This document shows, one piece after another, positions 43,272-44,552 of a DNA stretch of 44,552 bases (position 1 is its first letter; each line of letters begins with the position of its first letter). The stretch spans positions 1 through 44,552 of the forward strand of contig CAJNDS010002553.1 in assembly GCA_905221605.1 (NCBI GenBank), written 5' to 3'. This stretch comes from Symbiodinium natans. Taxonomy: Eukaryota > Sar > Dinophyceae > Suessiales > Symbiodiniaceae. The notes below the pieces were generated by a model that saw only the letters and a list, made by a program, of their open reading frames with translations, was not told where the DNA came from and did not search any database. A program made the translations under genes and the position numbers.

Positions 43272-43572
43272 GTTTAGGGGTTTAGGGGTTTAGGGGTTTA
43301 GGGGTTTAGGGGTTTAGGGGTTTAGGGGTTTCGGGTTGGTTATACTCACAGTCCTTCATTAGGACAATAGTACCCCCGATTATAATCCCTATTCATGACT
43401 GCTAGAATATTGGGAGCATCCCAAGTTCCATGCCTAGTCGGGTACCAACCCTCATGTCCAGCCCAAAATAAGGTCAATTTTGGGCGCCGGCCCCAAAATG
43501 GGGTCCCAACGCTCAGCCCTGATTTGGGTACCAGCCCCGATGCCGCATCCCAAAATAAGGTCAATTTTGGGT
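43225..43572 (+). repeat. GGTCAATTTTGG words and octamer block
   Basis: AAGGTCAATTTTGG occurs near 43228, 43470 and 43557. The last two lie in the longer quasi-palindrome CCCAAAATAAGGTCAATTTTGGG. Between them is a TTTAGGGG octamer block (43271-43330). A 12-heptamer tract follows at 43571-43657. Confidence 0.7.
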
Positions 43573-43882
43573 TTAGGGTTTAGGGTTTAGGGTTTAGGGT
43601 TTAGGGTTTAGGGTTTAGGGTTTAGGGTTTAGGGTTTAGGGTTTAGGGTTTAGGGTTCAAAAGCTGTTGGTTGGGCGTTCTTTGGGTTCAAGGGTTTAGG
43701 GCCCGAGGGTTTGGGACCCAGTGTTTGGGCCCTAGGGTATGGAGCCTGCTTGACTGGTTGAGATGCTGAACCCTAAACCCCAAACCCCAAACCCTAAACC
43801 CTAAAACCTAAACCCTAAACCCTAAACCCGAAACCCTAAACCCTAAACCCAAACCCTAAACCCTAAACCCTCAACCCTAAAC

Positions 43883-44078
43883 CCGGAGGTAGGCCAAGCC
43901 ACACCCAGCTTTCGCAGCGCTGAGTCCCGTGGCCAGGACTCCAGGGCCTGAACGGCGAGCTGGGGCGTTGAGGGTAAACCCTAAACCCTAAACCGTAAGC
44001 CCTGAACCCTAAACTACGAAAAGACCACGAGTGTGATAAGTGTCCAAGCATGTGTTGAATGGTGCAGCAGTGCCAGCT
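43883..44078 (-). CDS. two phase-matched minus-strand exons
   Basis: Exon 44078-44018: acceptor CTAAGCCTCAG, AGTAAPFNTCLDTYHTRG then LF, donor GTAGTTTAGGG. Exon 43959-43883: acceptor AACGCCCCAG, LAVQALESWPRDSALRKL then GVAWPTS, donor GG/GTTTAGGG. Phase 0 at the junction; the 58-nt intron is CCCTAAA-type on the plus strand. The plus strand of each island is also open with plausible borders (LSPVARTPGPERRAGALR; TTSVISVQACVEWCSSAS). Confidence 0.45.
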
Positions 44079-44084
44079 CTGAGG

Positions 44085-44250
44085 CTTAGGGTTTAGGGTT
44101 CAGAGTTCAGGGTTTAGGGTTTAGGGTTTAGGGTTTGGGGTTTAGGGTTTAGGGTGTAGGGTTTAGGGTTTCGGGTTTAGGGTTTAGGGTTTAGGGTTTA
44201 GGGTTTAGGGTTTAGGGGATCAATATAGGGTTTAGGGTTTAGGGTAGGTC
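44085..44250 (+). repeat. terminal TTTAGGG block
   Basis: About 20 heptamers with variants. The remaining 44251-44495 is unique DNA with a direct repeat GGGGATCCTTACTTT and no exon called. Confidence 0.85.
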
Positions 44251-44495
44251 TCTAGATTAGGGTGCCCGATTGGGGGGATCCTTACTTTGGGGATCCTTAC
44301 TTTAAGGGTGCCCTGCGATAAAAAGGACCCGAAAAAGGACCCTAACGTAAAGAACGACCCAGAGCTTTCCCTAAAGACCAGGCTGGATACACAAAGGCTG
44401 ATCAACCTTGGTCCTGGAGCACGGAGATGGGTTAGGCTTTAGATGGTACATGGCATATCGGTAGATTGGCATCGAGAAAACTTGCTTTCCTACAG

Positions 44496-44552
44496 AAGTC
44501 ATGAAGATGCTGACACTTCATACATCCAAGGCTGCATCGGGCCTTCTACTGC
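44496..44552 (+). CDS. partial exon at window end, strand uncertain
   Basis: Acceptor CTTGCTTTCCTACAG, then VMKMLTLHTSKAASGLLL running off the window. The minus strand has an open frame with a Cys/His-rich C-terminus (GCMKCQHLHDFCRKASF, then LDANLPICHVPSKA and stop at 44432). Confidence 0.35.

Overview
This window looks like nuclear DNA of a eukaryotic alga, most likely a dinoflagellate. Three things suggest this. A plant/alveolate-type telomere heptamer (TTTAGGG/CCCTAAA) occurs in the interior of the sequence hundreds of times. Many short exon-like islands have GT-AG and also GC-AG borders. One gene (30164-31971, minus) encodes an ISHAW / LYSRLWCIWEI protein of a type I associate with dinoflagellates. 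A chromerid or another TTTAGGG alga cannot be excluded. No prokaryotic operon, tRNA, rRNA or CRISPR array was recognised.

Layout. (1) 1-1758 is mostly non-telomeric DNA with one probable minus-strand gene (746-1333). (2) 1759-13205 is a mosaic of TTTAGGG/CCCTAAA tracts in both orientations, separated by islands of about 50-130 bp, most holding one exon-like open segment, mainly on the minus strand. Several of these encode single hydrophobic helices, so one or more multi-pass membrane proteins are likely. A chain of five exons (12873 down to 10835) keeps codon phase across every junction. (3) 13338-29452 is satellite DNA without convincing genes: a 10-bp GGGGTGTAAG minisatellite, a 123-bp satellite, (ACT)n arrays, three copies of a 2.2-2.6 kb composite unit, a 55-bp array, and large TTTAAATAA and TTTGGCCAAA arrays. 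(4) 29453-29552 is a 100-N assembly gap. (5) 29553-44552 is again exon islands in telomere-like repeats, on both strands.

The main observation is that telomere-type repeats appear to be intron material. Many exon ends fall exactly where the repeat supplies the donor (exon, then GTTTAGGG or GCTTAGGG), and some acceptors are made by the complementary repeat (CCCTAAG or CCCTAAAG, then exon). In addition, a small inverted-repeat element occurs three times with perfect 4-bp target-site duplications. In one copy it interrupts the ISHAW gene, and removing the element plus one duplication restores the reading frame exactly, with the GT donor supplied by the duplicated target and the AG by the element end. 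This is the signature of an introner (intron-generating transposon). At least four further palindromic elements of 79-152 bp lie in the same islands.

Limits. Exon calls come from reading frames, splice-like borders and phase only. The islands are short and GC-rich, so both strands are often open; strand is uncertain where stated. Exons were not checked against transcripts, and most proteins were not recognised. The satellite blocks and the gap are places where misassembly is possible.
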